NCBI GenBank assembly: GCA_002332615.1
Contig: DDAL01000031.1
Span: 8,870 to 25,361 of the forward strand
Direction of reading: 5' to 3'
Length of the DNA: 16,492 nucleotides
Source: Sphingobacteriaceae bacterium UBA2059
Lineage (GTDB): Bacteria > Bacteroidota > Bacteroidia > Sphingobacteriales > Sphingobacteriaceae
The notes beneath the pieces were generated by a model. The model was given only the letters and a program-made list of their open reading frames with translations, was not told the DNA's origin and ran no database searches. Shown here one piece after another: positions 7,410 through 14,937 of the stretch (positions are counted from its first letter, which is position 1; each line of letters starts with the position of its first letter). Made by a program: the position numbers and the translations under genes.

Positions 7410-7444
7410 TAAAGAATTATAAGCTGTAATTATGCAGCTCTTTA
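7410..7444 (+). promoter_or_regulatory. imperfect stem in the sufB leader
   Basis: AGCTG (7422-7426) pairs with CAGCT (7435-7439), and outside it TAAAG (7410-7414) can pair with CTTTA (7440-7444) across a 7-base bulge. It lies in the predicted 5' leader of sufB. It is a short stem with no known riboswitch match, and its function is unknown. Confidence 0.2.
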
Positions 7445-7479
7445 GAATGAGTATCGATAGCTAGAGAAATTAAAAGTTT

Positions 7480-8922
7480 ATGAGTACAGATCAGGAGTTG
7501 TTGGAAGCGCTCGCAGTTAGTGAGTATGAGTATGGCTTCACAACCAATATAGAAACTGAAATGGCGCCGAAGGGACTTAATGAGTCAACGGTGCGATATA
7601 TTTCAGCAAAGAAGAATGAACCTGAATGGCTTTTAGAGTGGAGACTCAAAGCATTGAACCGTTTTTTGGAAATGGAGATGCCTACGTGGCAGAACTTCGA
7701 GTTTCCGAAGATCGATTTTCAGGACATATCTTATTACGCCGCCCCGAAGAAAAAGAAGTTAGATAGTTTGGATGAAGTTGATCCTGAGTTGCTGGATACG
7801 TTCGAAAAGCTTGGAATACCCTTAAATGAACAAAAAGCTTTAGCAGGTGTTGCAGTAGACGTAGTGTTTGATAGTGTGTCAGTGGCCACCACTTTCAGAG
7901 AGAAGCTAGCCGAAGATGGAATCATTTTCTGTTCTTTCGGGGAAGCTGTTCAAAAGCATCCTGACTTGGTTAGGCAATACATCGGTTCGGTAGTTCCTGC
8001 TTCAGATAACGTATTCGCTGCTTTAAATTCAGCGGTTTTCTCCGACGGCTCTTTTGCGTATATACCAAAAGGGGTTAAATGTCCAATGGAGTTGTCTACC
8101 TATTTCCGAATTAATGCAATGAACAGCGGACAGTTTGAACGCACGCTGGTTGTTGCTGATGAAGGCAGTTTTGTAAGTTATCTCGAAGGCTGTACTGCGC
8201 CGATGCGTGATGAAAACCAGTTACATGCCGCCGTTGTTGAGCTTGTAGCGTTGAAAGATGCCGAAATTAAATACTCGACTGTTCAAAACTGGTATCCGGG
8301 CGATAAAGAAGGAAAAGGCGGAGTTTATAATTTCGTTACAAAGCGGGGAATATGCAGGGGCGATAATTCTAAAATATCATGGACTCAGGTAGAAACCGGT
8401 TCTGCAATCACCTGGAAGTACCCCAGTGTTATACTAAAGGGCGACAATTCCTCTGGAGAATTTTATTCAGTCGCCTTAACCAGGAACATGCAGGTAGCGG
8501 ACACTGGCACCAAAATGATACATTTAGGTAAGAACACAAAGAGTCGTATCATATCTAAAGGAATTTCTGCCGGTAAAAGTCACAACAGTTACAGAGGCCT
8601 TGTTGCTATTGCTCCAAAAGCAGCAAATTCAAGAAACTTTACTCAATGCGACTCTCTGCTGATTGGTGACAAATGTGGTGCTCATACATTTCCATATATA
8701 GAAGGTAAAAACAGTACCTCCATCGTAGAGCATGAGGCAACTACTTCAAAAATAGCTGAAGATCAAATTTTCTATTTAAATCAAAGAGGAATAGATTCCG
8801 AGAAAGCGGTTGCTTTAATAGTGAATGGCTACGCACGCGAAGTGCTGAATCATTTGCCTATGGAATTCGCAGTTGAGGCTCAAAAACTACTAGCCATCTC
8901 TTTAGATGGAAGTGTTGGATAA
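7480..8922 (+). CDS. sufB: Fe-S cluster assembly protein SufB
   Basis: Core scaffold subunit of the SufBC2D complex, on which clusters are built in the cytosol. It has 480 residues, normal for SufB, and ends in the family C-terminus (EFAVEAQKLLAISL...GSVG). The C-terminal core carries QCDSLLIGDKCGAHTFPY, with Cys399 equivalent to the essential Cys405 of E. coli SufB, and EHEATTSKIAEDQ, which supplies the conserved Glu. The middle part forms the beta-helix (LEGCTAP, NWYPGDKEGKGGVYNFVTKRG). It is the first gene of the operon, with sufC 20 bp downstream. No Shine-Dalgarno sequence is visible; the ATG at 7480 is the first good start and gives the expected N-terminus. Confidence 0.97.
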   Translation: MSTDQELLEALAVSEYEYGFTTNIETEMAPKGLNESTVRYISAKKNEPEWLLEWRLKALNRFLEMEMPTWQNFEFPKIDFQDISYYAAPKKKKLDSLDEVDPELLDTFEKLGIPLNEQKALAGVAVDVVFDSVSVATTFREKLAEDGIIFCSFGEAVQKHPDLVRQYIGSVVPASDNVFAALNSAVFSDGSFAYIPKGVKCPMELSTYFRINAMNSGQFERTLVVADEGSFVSYLEGCTAPMRDENQLHAAVVELVALKDAEIKYSTVQNWYPGDKEGKGGVYNFVTKRGICRGDNSKISWTQVETGSAITWKYPSVILKGDNSSGEFYSVALTRNMQVADTGTKMIHLGKNTKSRIISKGISAGKSHNSYRGLVAIAPKAANSRNFTQCDSLLIGDKCGAHTFPYIEGKNSTSIVEHEATTSKIAEDQIFYLNQRGIDSEKAVALIVNGYAREVLNHLPMEFAVEAQKLLAISLDGSVG

Positions 8923-8942
8923 TACATATAAAAAACATTAAA

Positions 8943-9707
8943 ATGCTTGATATAAAAAACCTTCACGCTTCGGTTGAAGGAAAAGAAATTTTAAAAGGGA
9001 TAGATCTAACGGTCAAAGCCGGTGAGGTTCATGCTATTATGGGCCCTAATGGCTCTGGGAAAAGCACTCTTGCTTCTGTATTAGCTGGTAAAGAAAATTA
9101 TAAAGTTGGGCAAGGAGAAATATTGCTTGAGGGCAGTGATTTAATTGAAATGGCTCCCGAAGACCGTGCTCGTGAGGGCTTGTTCCTCGCGTTTCAATAC
9201 CCTGTCGAAATTCCCGGGGTTTCAAATATTAACTTTTTGAAAACGGCCCTAACAGAGATAAGAGCTTACAAAGGCTTACCTCCGCTTACGGCTAAGGAAT
9301 TCCTTTCCTTGCTGAAAGAAAAACAAGAGCTCGTTGAACTTAAAGCTTCCCTTATAAATCGTTCTTTGAACGAAGGGTTTTCAGGTGGTGAGAAGAAACG
9401 TAATGAAATTCTTCAGCTCGCCATGCTGAGTCCTAAACTCGCAATCCTCGACGAAACTGACTCGGGTCTGGATATAGATGCCTTGAGAGTTGTAGCAAGC
9501 GGGGTGAATAAACTACGAAATGAAAACAATGCTTTCCTGGTTATTACTCACTACCAGCGCTTGCTAGACTATATTGTACCTGACTTTGTCCACATCCTTT
9601 ATGACGGACGCATTATAAAATCAGGCACAAAAGAACTTGCTCTTGAACTGGAAGAAAAGGGGTATGACTGGGTGAAAGAAGAACTTAGTGTTCAAAATGC
9701 TTCTTAA
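8943..9707 (+). CDS. sufC: SUF system ATPase SufC
   Basis: ABC-type cytosolic ATPase of the SufBC2D complex; ATP hydrolysis opens the SufB-SufD interface for cluster assembly. It has 254 residues, the usual size. Walker A GPNGSGKST is at 34-42, the Q-loop is FLAFQYPVEIPG, the ABC signature is FSGGEKKRNEI, Walker B runs LAILDETDSGLDID, and the switch histidine is in VITHYQR. The variant signature FSGGEKKR is typical of SufC and separates it from transport ATPases. The gene lies between sufB and sufD with 20- and 10-bp gaps, so it is translated from the same mRNA. Confidence 0.97.
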   Translation: MLDIKNLHASVEGKEILKGIDLTVKAGEVHAIMGPNGSGKSTLASVLAGKENYKVGQGEILLEGSDLIEMAPEDRAREGLFLAFQYPVEIPGVSNINFLKTALTEIRAYKGLPPLTAKEFLSLLKEKQELVELKASLINRSLNEGFSGGEKKRNEILQLAMLSPKLAILDETDSGLDIDALRVVASGVNKLRNENNAFLVITHYQRLLDYIVPDFVHILYDGRIIKSGTKELALELEEKGYDWVKEELSVQNAS

Positions 9708-9717
9708 TTAGAATATA

Positions 9718-11031
9718 ATGGAAAAGGAAGCGAATAAGTTTTATAAGTACCTTACTGGCAGGGTTGATCAACAAACGCTCAATTCGATGGAAGGGGATTC
9801 TGACTTTTCAGAGAAGCGAAAGGCCGCATGGCTTTTTTTCAAAGAGCAGGGCCTGCCCACTAAAAAAAATGAGGACTGGAAGTTTACTAATCTCCACCTA
9901 AAACTTTCAGATGTATATAACATAGAACTGCCCGATATCAAAATTGGTAGGTTTCCATTTATTGATAGCATCGACGCATGCCGCATTGTCCTTGTAAATG
10001 GCAGGCTAAACAAAGAGCTATCTGATGAGCTGCCAGAGGGTATAACTTACCTTGATACAAAAGATGCTTTATCCCGCGCGGAGGTTTCAAAAAAGGTCGG
10101 TTCCATTGCAAATACGTACGAAAATGGCATTCTCGCGCTTAACATGGCCCTTTTTAATCAATTGCATGTGCTATATGTGTCGCCAAAAGCAATTGTAAGC
10201 CGTCCCGTGCATGTTTATCATACCTACGCAGAAGAAGGAAATTCTTTGTTCGTTCCTTATCGTATGCTCGTAGTTGCGGGCAAACAGAGCGAAGCCACTT
10301 TAGTTGAATCCTTTCATTCAGACATACAGCATCCTTTTTTCGTAAGCTACGTATCAGAGCAGGAACTTGACGAAGCAGCTATTTTCCATTCTCATATATC
10401 AAATACGGCAGGGCCCAATGTAAACTTGGTACACCATAGAGAAATTGTTCAGCAAGCCAACAGCGTACTCAATAACTCCAACATCATGCTGGGATCTGCG
10501 ACGCTTATACGGAATGATATTAATTTTCGTTTAAAAGGAAGTAACTCCGAAGCAAATATGATAGGAGCATATGTTGTTTCAGACAATCAGCATGTTGATA
10601 ATCATACTATAGTAGACCATCAGGTTCCTAATTGTAATACAAGCGAACTCTATAAAGGTATCTTGCTTGACCGATCCAACGCAGTATTCAATGGCAAGGT
10701 GTTTGTAAGGCCGGATGCTCAGAAAACCAACGCTTTCCAACAAAATAATAACCTTTTGTTAAGCGATGAGGCAACTGTTGATTCAAAACCTCAACTGGAA
10801 ATTTTTGCTGATGATGTGAAGTGTTCGCACGGGTCGACGATAGGGCAGATGAATAAAGATGCATTGTTTTATCTTAAATCTCGGGGCATAGGAGACGAGG
10901 CGGCGAAGCGTTTGCTTATGGAAGCATTTATATATGATGTACTGGCTCAAATAGAAGTTGAGGGTATCAGAACCTATTCTGAAGCATTACTCGAAGGAAA
11001 GTTTGAAAAGCTCGAGTTCCATACCATCTAG
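9718..11031 (+). CDS. sufD: Fe-S cluster assembly protein SufD
   Basis: SufB paralogue and third subunit of the SufBC2D scaffold; 437 residues with a variable N-terminal helical region and a C-terminal beta-helix and helical domain. The N-terminal KNEDWKFTNL block is typical of SufD. The C-terminal core has DDVKCSHGSTIG with Cys369 and His371; the His corresponds to the conserved SufD histidine used at the SufB-SufD interface. The following DALFYLKSRGIGDEAAKRLLMEAF is the expected SufC-binding end. It starts with ATG 10 bp after sufC, and sufS follows after 10 bp. Confidence 0.96.
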   Translation: MEKEANKFYKYLTGRVDQQTLNSMEGDSDFSEKRKAAWLFFKEQGLPTKKNEDWKFTNLHLKLSDVYNIELPDIKIGRFPFIDSIDACRIVLVNGRLNKELSDELPEGITYLDTKDALSRAEVSKKVGSIANTYENGILALNMALFNQLHVLYVSPKAIVSRPVHVYHTYAEEGNSLFVPYRMLVVAGKQSEATLVESFHSDIQHPFFVSYVSEQELDEAAIFHSHISNTAGPNVNLVHHREIVQQANSVLNNSNIMLGSATLIRNDINFRLKGSNSEANMIGAYVVSDNQHVDNHTIVDHQVPNCNTSELYKGILLDRSNAVFNGKVFVRPDAQKTNAFQQNNNLLLSDEATVDSKPQLEIFADDVKCSHGSTIGQMNKDALFYLKSRGIGDEAAKRLLMEAFIYDVLAQIEVEGIRTYSEALLEGKFEKLEFHTI

Positions 11032-11041
11032 TTCAATTAAA

Positions 11042-12274
11042 ATGATGAATGAATATTTATATAAAGGCGAAGGAGTAAAGGCACAGTTTCCGGCTCTTAA
11101 GCAAATGGTTTACGGCAAACCGCTTATTTATCTGGATAACGGAGCAACTACTCAGAAACCTTATTCAGTCATCAACGCTATATCTTCCTATTATCAAACC
11201 ATCAATAGTAACATCCATAGAGGAGTCCATTCTCTAAGTCAAAAAGCAACAGATGCTTACGAAGTATCCCGAAATGCAATAGCCGCTTTTATCAATGCGT
11301 CTAAGCCCTCGGAAGTAATTTTTACCAAAGGTACTACAGACGGGATTAATCTGGTCGCCAGTACGCTGGCTGCTTTAGACCTTCGCCAAGGCGACTCTGT
11401 CATCATAAGCAATATGGAACATCATTCAAATATTGTTCCGTGGCAAATGGTATGTGAGCATTATAAAGCGCAGCTTAAAGTTGTACCTATAAGTGAAGAG
11501 GGTGAGTTGCTTTTAGACGAGTATGATAAGCTTTTAGATGAACGGGTTAAGATCGTTTCGATATCCTATATCTCCAATACACTTGGAACTATAAATCCTG
11601 TAAAAGAAATGATAAGCCGGGCACATAAATTTGGTGTGCCGGTATTGATAGACGCAGCACAGGCAGTTCAGCACATTCCTATAGATGTGCAGGACCTGGA
11701 TTGCGACTTCCTTGCCTTTTCCGGTCATAAGATGTATGGTCCCACCGGCATTGGCGTCCTGTATGGAAAAGAAGAATGGTTAAATAAGCTCCCGCCATAT
11801 CAGGGGGGCGGTGACATGATTAAGTCAGTATGTTTTGAAAAAACGGAGTACAATGAACTTCCGTTTAAGTTTGAGGCAGGTACTCCAAATATCGAAGGTG
11901 CCATAGTACTAAAAGAAGCTGTAGACTTTATAGCTGAACTGGGCATACAAAACATTGCTGCATTCGAGCAGTCGCTTTTAGAGTACGCCACAGCCAGGGT
12001 CCTCGAAATTCCCGGTTTACGAATAATAGGTACCGCTAAGCATAAAACGAGTGTGCTATCCATGTTTGTCGACGGAGTTCACCCGTATGATGTAGGCGTT
12101 TTGTTAGATAAAATGGGTATTGCCGTCCGCACCGGTCATCATTGTACCGAGCCTATAATGGATTTTTATCGCGTTCCAGGTACCATACGGGCTTCCTTTG
12201 CTGTTTATAATACAATGGAAGAGGTAGACAAGCTCGCTAATAGCTTGCAGAAGGCAATAACAATGCTTTCTTAA
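11042..12274 (+). CDS. sufS: cysteine desulfurase SufS (group II)
   Basis: PLP enzyme that converts L-cysteine to L-alanine and leaves persulfide sulfur on its active-site cysteine for transfer to SufE. It has 410 residues from the ATG at 11042; a second ATG follows immediately. A longer TTG frame from 10958 overlaps sufD and is rejected. Lys230 in SGHKMYGPTG is the PLP Schiff-base lysine, LIDAAQAVQH supplies the cofactor-binding Asp and Gln, and Cys368 in RTGHHCTEPIM is the persulfide cysteine. The residue after Cys368 is Thr, where most relatives have Ala. Spacing is 10 bp on both sides, so it is cotranscribed with sufD and sufE. Confidence 0.97.
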   Translation: MMNEYLYKGEGVKAQFPALKQMVYGKPLIYLDNGATTQKPYSVINAISSYYQTINSNIHRGVHSLSQKATDAYEVSRNAIAAFINASKPSEVIFTKGTTDGINLVASTLAALDLRQGDSVIISNMEHHSNIVPWQMVCEHYKAQLKVVPISEEGELLLDEYDKLLDERVKIVSISYISNTLGTINPVKEMISRAHKFGVPVLIDAAQAVQHIPIDVQDLDCDFLAFSGHKMYGPTGIGVLYGKEEWLNKLPPYQGGGDMIKSVCFEKTEYNELPFKFEAGTPNIEGAIVLKEAVDFIAELGIQNIAAFEQSLLEYATARVLEIPGLRIIGTAKHKTSVLSMFVDGVHPYDVGVLLDKMGIAVRTGHHCTEPIMDFYRVPGTIRASFAVYNTMEEVDKLANSLQKAITMLS

Positions 12275-12284
12275 TTCAACAGAA

Positions 12285-12704
12285 ATGAGTATACAAGACA
12301 AGCAAGACGATATAATAGCCGACTTCGAATTTTTAAGTGATTGGGAAGACAAGTATGAATATATCATTCAGGCCGGCAAAGAACTTTCACCAATTGGCGA
12401 TGAGTATAAACAGGATAAGTATATTATTAAAGGCTGTCAGTCAAAAGTATGGCTATATGCGGAAATGCAGAATGGAAAGGTTAACTATCAGGCAGACAGC
12501 GATGCGATTATATCAAAAGGCCTTGTCAGCTTAATAATAAGAGTTTTATCAGGCTTCACTCCTAAAGAAATTATAGAAGCCGACCTTTATTTCATAGATC
12601 GTATCGGCTTGAAAGAACACCTGTCTCCAACACGCTCCAATGGACTTTTGTCTATGGTTAAACAGATGAAGCTTTATGCATTAGCGTTTAATGCAACTCA
12701 ATAG
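12285..12704 (+). CDS. sufE: sulfur acceptor protein SufE
   Basis: Takes persulfide sulfur from SufS and passes it to the SufBCD scaffold. It has 139 residues, the normal size. The acceptor Cys51 lies in IIKGCQSKVW, at the same position as Cys51 of E. coli SufE. The C-terminal half has GLVSLIIRVLSGFTPKEI and the LSPTRSNG loop, both family signatures. It starts with ATG 10 bp after sufS, with sufT 5 bp downstream. Its presence shows that the SufS-SufE route, rather than SufU, feeds this SUF system. Confidence 0.96.
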   Translation: MSIQDKQDDIIADFEFLSDWEDKYEYIIQAGKELSPIGDEYKQDKYIIKGCQSKVWLYAEMQNGKVNYQADSDAIISKGLVSLIIRVLSGFTPKEIIEADLYFIDRIGLKEHLSPTRSNGLLSMVKQMKLYALAFNATQ

Positions 12705-12709
12705 GTTGA

Positions 12710-13033
12710 ATGATGATAGTAAATGATGAATCCGGTCTTAGTGAAGAGGTGACGGGCCGTTTGCAAGAGGTATATGATCCTGAAATACCGGTAAATATCC
12801 TTGAACTGGGCTTAATCTACGAGCTGTCAATAAGTAAAGACGGCATTGTAAAAGTAGTCATGACACTCACCGCACCCGGTTGCCCTGTAGCAGATCAAAT
12901 TATTCAGGAAGTAGAAGAAAAAGTATCCTCTGTTCCCGGAGTTAAAGAGGTGAGGGTAGAGATAACCTTTGATCCTCCCTGGAACAGAGATATGATGAGT
13001 GATGAAGCCCGCTTAGAGCTGGGATTTATGTAA
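12710..13033 (+). CDS. sufT: SUF-associated MIP18/DUF59 protein (SufT-like)
   Basis: A 107-residue protein of the MIP18 (DUF59) family found in SUF operons; members act in Fe-S protein maturation, probably in cluster transfer. The family motif DPEIPVNI is at 23-30, and the conserved TAPGCP motif with Cys58 at 54-59. FDPPWNRDMMSDEARLELG near the C-terminus is typical. Two consecutive ATGs (12710 and 12713) are possible starts. It is the last gene of the suf operon, 5 bp after sufE. Its stop lies 11 bp from the stop of the convergent ddl, with no terminator hairpin visible. Confidence 0.9.
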   Translation: MMIVNDESGLSEEVTGRLQEVYDPEIPVNILELGLIYELSISKDGIVKVVMTLTAPGCPVADQIIQEVEEKVSSVPGVKEVRVEITFDPPWNRDMMSDEARLELGFM

Positions 13034-13044
13034 CCGGTTTGAAA

Positions 13045-14034
13045 TTAGAGCTTTACTGCTTCAAGAGTGCAATCAATAAGCTCTGTGTAAAACTCTCTCA
13101 TGTTTAAACCAGCGGCAGCCACCTGTTGTGGAATTAAGCTTCCTTCCGTTTGTCCCGGGACAGTGTTAACTTCTATGAAGTAAAAGTGTCCTGTTTCTTT
13201 TTCAAGAATATAGTCAATTCTCACCACTCCCCTGCAATTCAGCGTTTTAAATATATCAACCACTATTCTTTCCACACGCTCCTTTTCCTCTAGTGTCATT
13301 CTGCCGGGAGTGATTTCCTCAGTTATGCCGGGAGTATACTTAGCTTCAAAGTCAAAGAACTCCTTTGAGCTTATAAGCTCCGTAGAGGGAAGTACGGTGG
13401 TGCTTTGTCTCCCCTTATAAACCCCTATAGTAAATTCTCTTCCTTCAATGAATTCTTCTACAAGAACCTGGCTGTCATGCTTAAAGGCCTTCTCCAGTGC
13501 TTCCTGAAGATTTTCCTCGTGTTTTACCTTACTCATTCCAATGCTGCTGCCCCCAGTATTCGGCTTTACAAATACCGGATACTTCAACTTCGTAAGTTCT
13601 TCAGTTATCTCATTTTTTAATAAACATACCGAGGAAGCCGTATATAGTCCATTGATAGCACCTACCAGAGCTTTGGAGTATGCCTTATTCATTGTAAGAG
13701 CCGAAGTTGCAGCATCGCAGCTTGTATAAGGCAAGCCTATCATGTCGAAATAACCTTGCAGCTTTCCGTCTTCTCCAGGCGTACCATGCAGACCGATAAA
13801 AGCTAAGTCAAAATGAATAAGCTTGTCATTAATATTCAGAGTAAAAGCATTTTTGTCAACAGCGTGTTTTATAGCATTGTCGTCTACATAATACCAGCTG
13901 TCAACTGTTATTATAATCTTGTACACGTTATAAAGATCCGTGTTCAGATTCGATTCAATGACTTGTGCACTTTTCAACGAGATAACAGATTCATCTGTAA
14001 ATCCGCCTGTTACTAAGGCTACATTTATCTTCAT
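13045..14034 (-). CDS. ddl: D-alanine--D-alanine ligase
   Basis: ATP-grasp ligase making the D-Ala-D-Ala dipeptide for peptidoglycan precursors in the cytosol. It has 329 residues from the ATG at 14034; a frame opening at 14040 with TTG adds two residues and is rejected. Signatures: LVTGGFTDESVISLKS at the N-terminus, HGTPGEDGK from 83, FVKPNTGGSSIG (155-166, ATP loop), VEEFIEGREFT, FEAKY with the Tyr typical of D-Ala rather than D-lactate ligases, and EVNTVPGQTEGS (288-299, Mg and phosphate site). The last motif differs slightly from the usual PGMTxxS. It is divergent from the PASTA-mltG genes, an envelope neighbourhood. Confidence 0.96.
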   Translation of the reverse strand: MKINVALVTGGFTDESVISLKSAQVIESNLNTDLYNVYKIIITVDSWYYVDDNAIKHAVDKNAFTLNINDKLIHFDLAFIGLHGTPGEDGKLQGYFDMIGLPYTSCDAATSALTMNKAYSKALVGAINGLYTASSVCLLKNEITEELTKLKYPVFVKPNTGGSSIGMSKVKHEENLQEALEKAFKHDSQVLVEEFIEGREFTIGVYKGRQSTTVLPSTELISSKEFFDFEAKYTPGITEEITPGRMTLEEKERVERIVVDIFKTLNCRGVVRIDYILEKETGHFYFIEVNTVPGQTEGSLIPQQVAAAGLNMREFYTELIDCTLEAVKL

Positions 14035-14037
14035 GGA

Positions 14038-14068
14038 CAAATATATTTTAATTTAATTCTCTTATCAA
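14038..14068 (-). promoter_or_regulatory. proximal candidate ddl promoter
   Basis: On the minus strand, TTG (14066-14068) and TATATTTG (14038-14045) are separated by 20 bases. Only three bases lie between the -7 box and the ddl ATG, so a transcript from here would be leaderless or start within the gene. Confidence 0.35.
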
Positions 14069-14090
14069 CGCCAGTTCAACATATATCACT

Positions 14091-14120
14091 CAAATCTATT
14101 TTTAGTAAGTTTGCACCAAA
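14091..14120 (-). promoter_or_regulatory. distal candidate ddl promoter
   Basis: On the minus strand, TTTG (14117-14120) and TAGATTTG (14091-14098) are 18 bases apart, a full match to the Bacteroidota consensus. The leader would be about 50 bases. It overlaps the -7 box of the divergent PASTA gene. Confidence 0.45.
14106..14113 (+). promoter_or_regulatory. candidate -7 box of the PASTA-mltG operon
   Basis: TAAGTTTG matches TAnnTTTG, 16 bases before the ATG at 14130, giving a leader of about 10 bases. No TTG is visible at the expected -33 distance. Confidence 0.45.
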
Positions 14121-14129
14121 TAAAGCCAA

Positions 14130-14909
14130 ATGGGTAAGTTATTGTCATATCTTAATACAAAGACGTTTAGAAAAAATCTCATCGTTGCAATACTCTCCGT
14201 GTCAGTATTCTTATTCCTTCTTTTTTTTAGTCTGCGGTTTTATACCCGTCATGGCGAAGGTACGCCGGTTCCCAAGTTAAAAGGCTTATCAATAGAGAAA
14301 GCAATTGAAATACTCGAAGCAAAAGGATTAAGGTACCAGGTTGACTCCATTTATCAAATGGATAGAACTCCAGGCTTAGTAATAGAGCAAGACCCCGACG
14401 CAAATACAAGTGTAAAGCTAAACCGCACCATTTACCTCACTATTATTACAAGCAAAGCACCTGATGTAAACTTTCCGGATGTCTTCGAAAGCAATTACCT
14501 GGAGGCCAGAGCCATATTAAGTAATTACGGCATCAAAATAGGAGATACCACTTATGCTTCAGACATCGTAAGAGATAGAGTACTCCAGGTGTTATTTAAA
14601 GGGAAAGTCATTCGCAAAGGCGATCCTATACCCAAAGGGTCACTTATTTCTATAGTTCTTGGGGACGGCGGGGGAGCAAGTGAAGTTGACCTGCCCGACT
14701 TGAGAGGTTTATCTCTTTCAGAAGCAAAGTTTGCTTTAAAAGGTTCTTCCTTAAAACCCGGATCTATATTTTACGAAGGAAACATTACTGATAGTGCTTC
14801 TGCAAAAGTGGTAAAACAATATCCTGCATTAAACGATAGTATTTCTAAAGTTCAGATAGGCAGCACCGTTGATATTGTATTATCAAACGAAGCCTTAACT
14901 ACAAATTAA
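14130..14909 (+). CDS. membrane-anchored triple-PASTA protein
   Basis: A 259-residue single-pass protein: short cytosolic N-terminus, one transmembrane helix at about 17-36, then three PASTA domains facing the periplasm at about 45-106, 113-178 and 186-252. Each PASTA unit shows the pattern of a V/F-P-D/K-L/V-x-G/S start followed by a helix with LEAKGL- or ILSNYGI-like ends. PASTA domains bind muropeptides or penicillin-binding proteins. There is no kinase or transpeptidase domain, as in other stand-alone Bacteroidota PASTA proteins. It lies next to ddl and mltG, which supports a peptidoglycan role, but the exact function is unknown. mltG follows after 28 bp. Confidence 0.88.
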   Translation: MGKLLSYLNTKTFRKNLIVAILSVSVFLFLLFFSLRFYTRHGEGTPVPKLKGLSIEKAIEILEAKGLRYQVDSIYQMDRTPGLVIEQDPDANTSVKLNRTIYLTIITSKAPDVNFPDVFESNYLEARAILSNYGIKIGDTTYASDIVRDRVLQVLFKGKVIRKGDPIPKGSLISIVLGDGGGASEVDLPDLRGLSLSEAKFALKGSSLKPGSIFYEGNITDSASAKVVKQYPALNDSISKVQIGSTVDIVLSNEALTTN

Positions 14910-14937
14910 GAATTCATTTCAATGTAAATGACTCATC

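Noticed and set aside
10958..11041. TTG start giving SufS 28 extra residues overlapping sufD
   Set aside because: The extra residues are Ser/Lys-rich and unrelated to SufS; the ATG at 11042 gives the normal length and the regular 10-bp spacing.
11534..12367. Several minus-strand frames opposite sufS and sufE
   Set aside because: Shadows of the coding strand without recognisable domains or promoters.
13032..13039. AACCGGTT palindrome between the sufT and ddl stops, and CACCGGTG at 1805-1812 near another convergent junction
   Set aside because: It looked like a shared junction signal, but ACCGGT also occurs inside sufB (near 8395-8402) and sufS, and there is no loop or T-tract.
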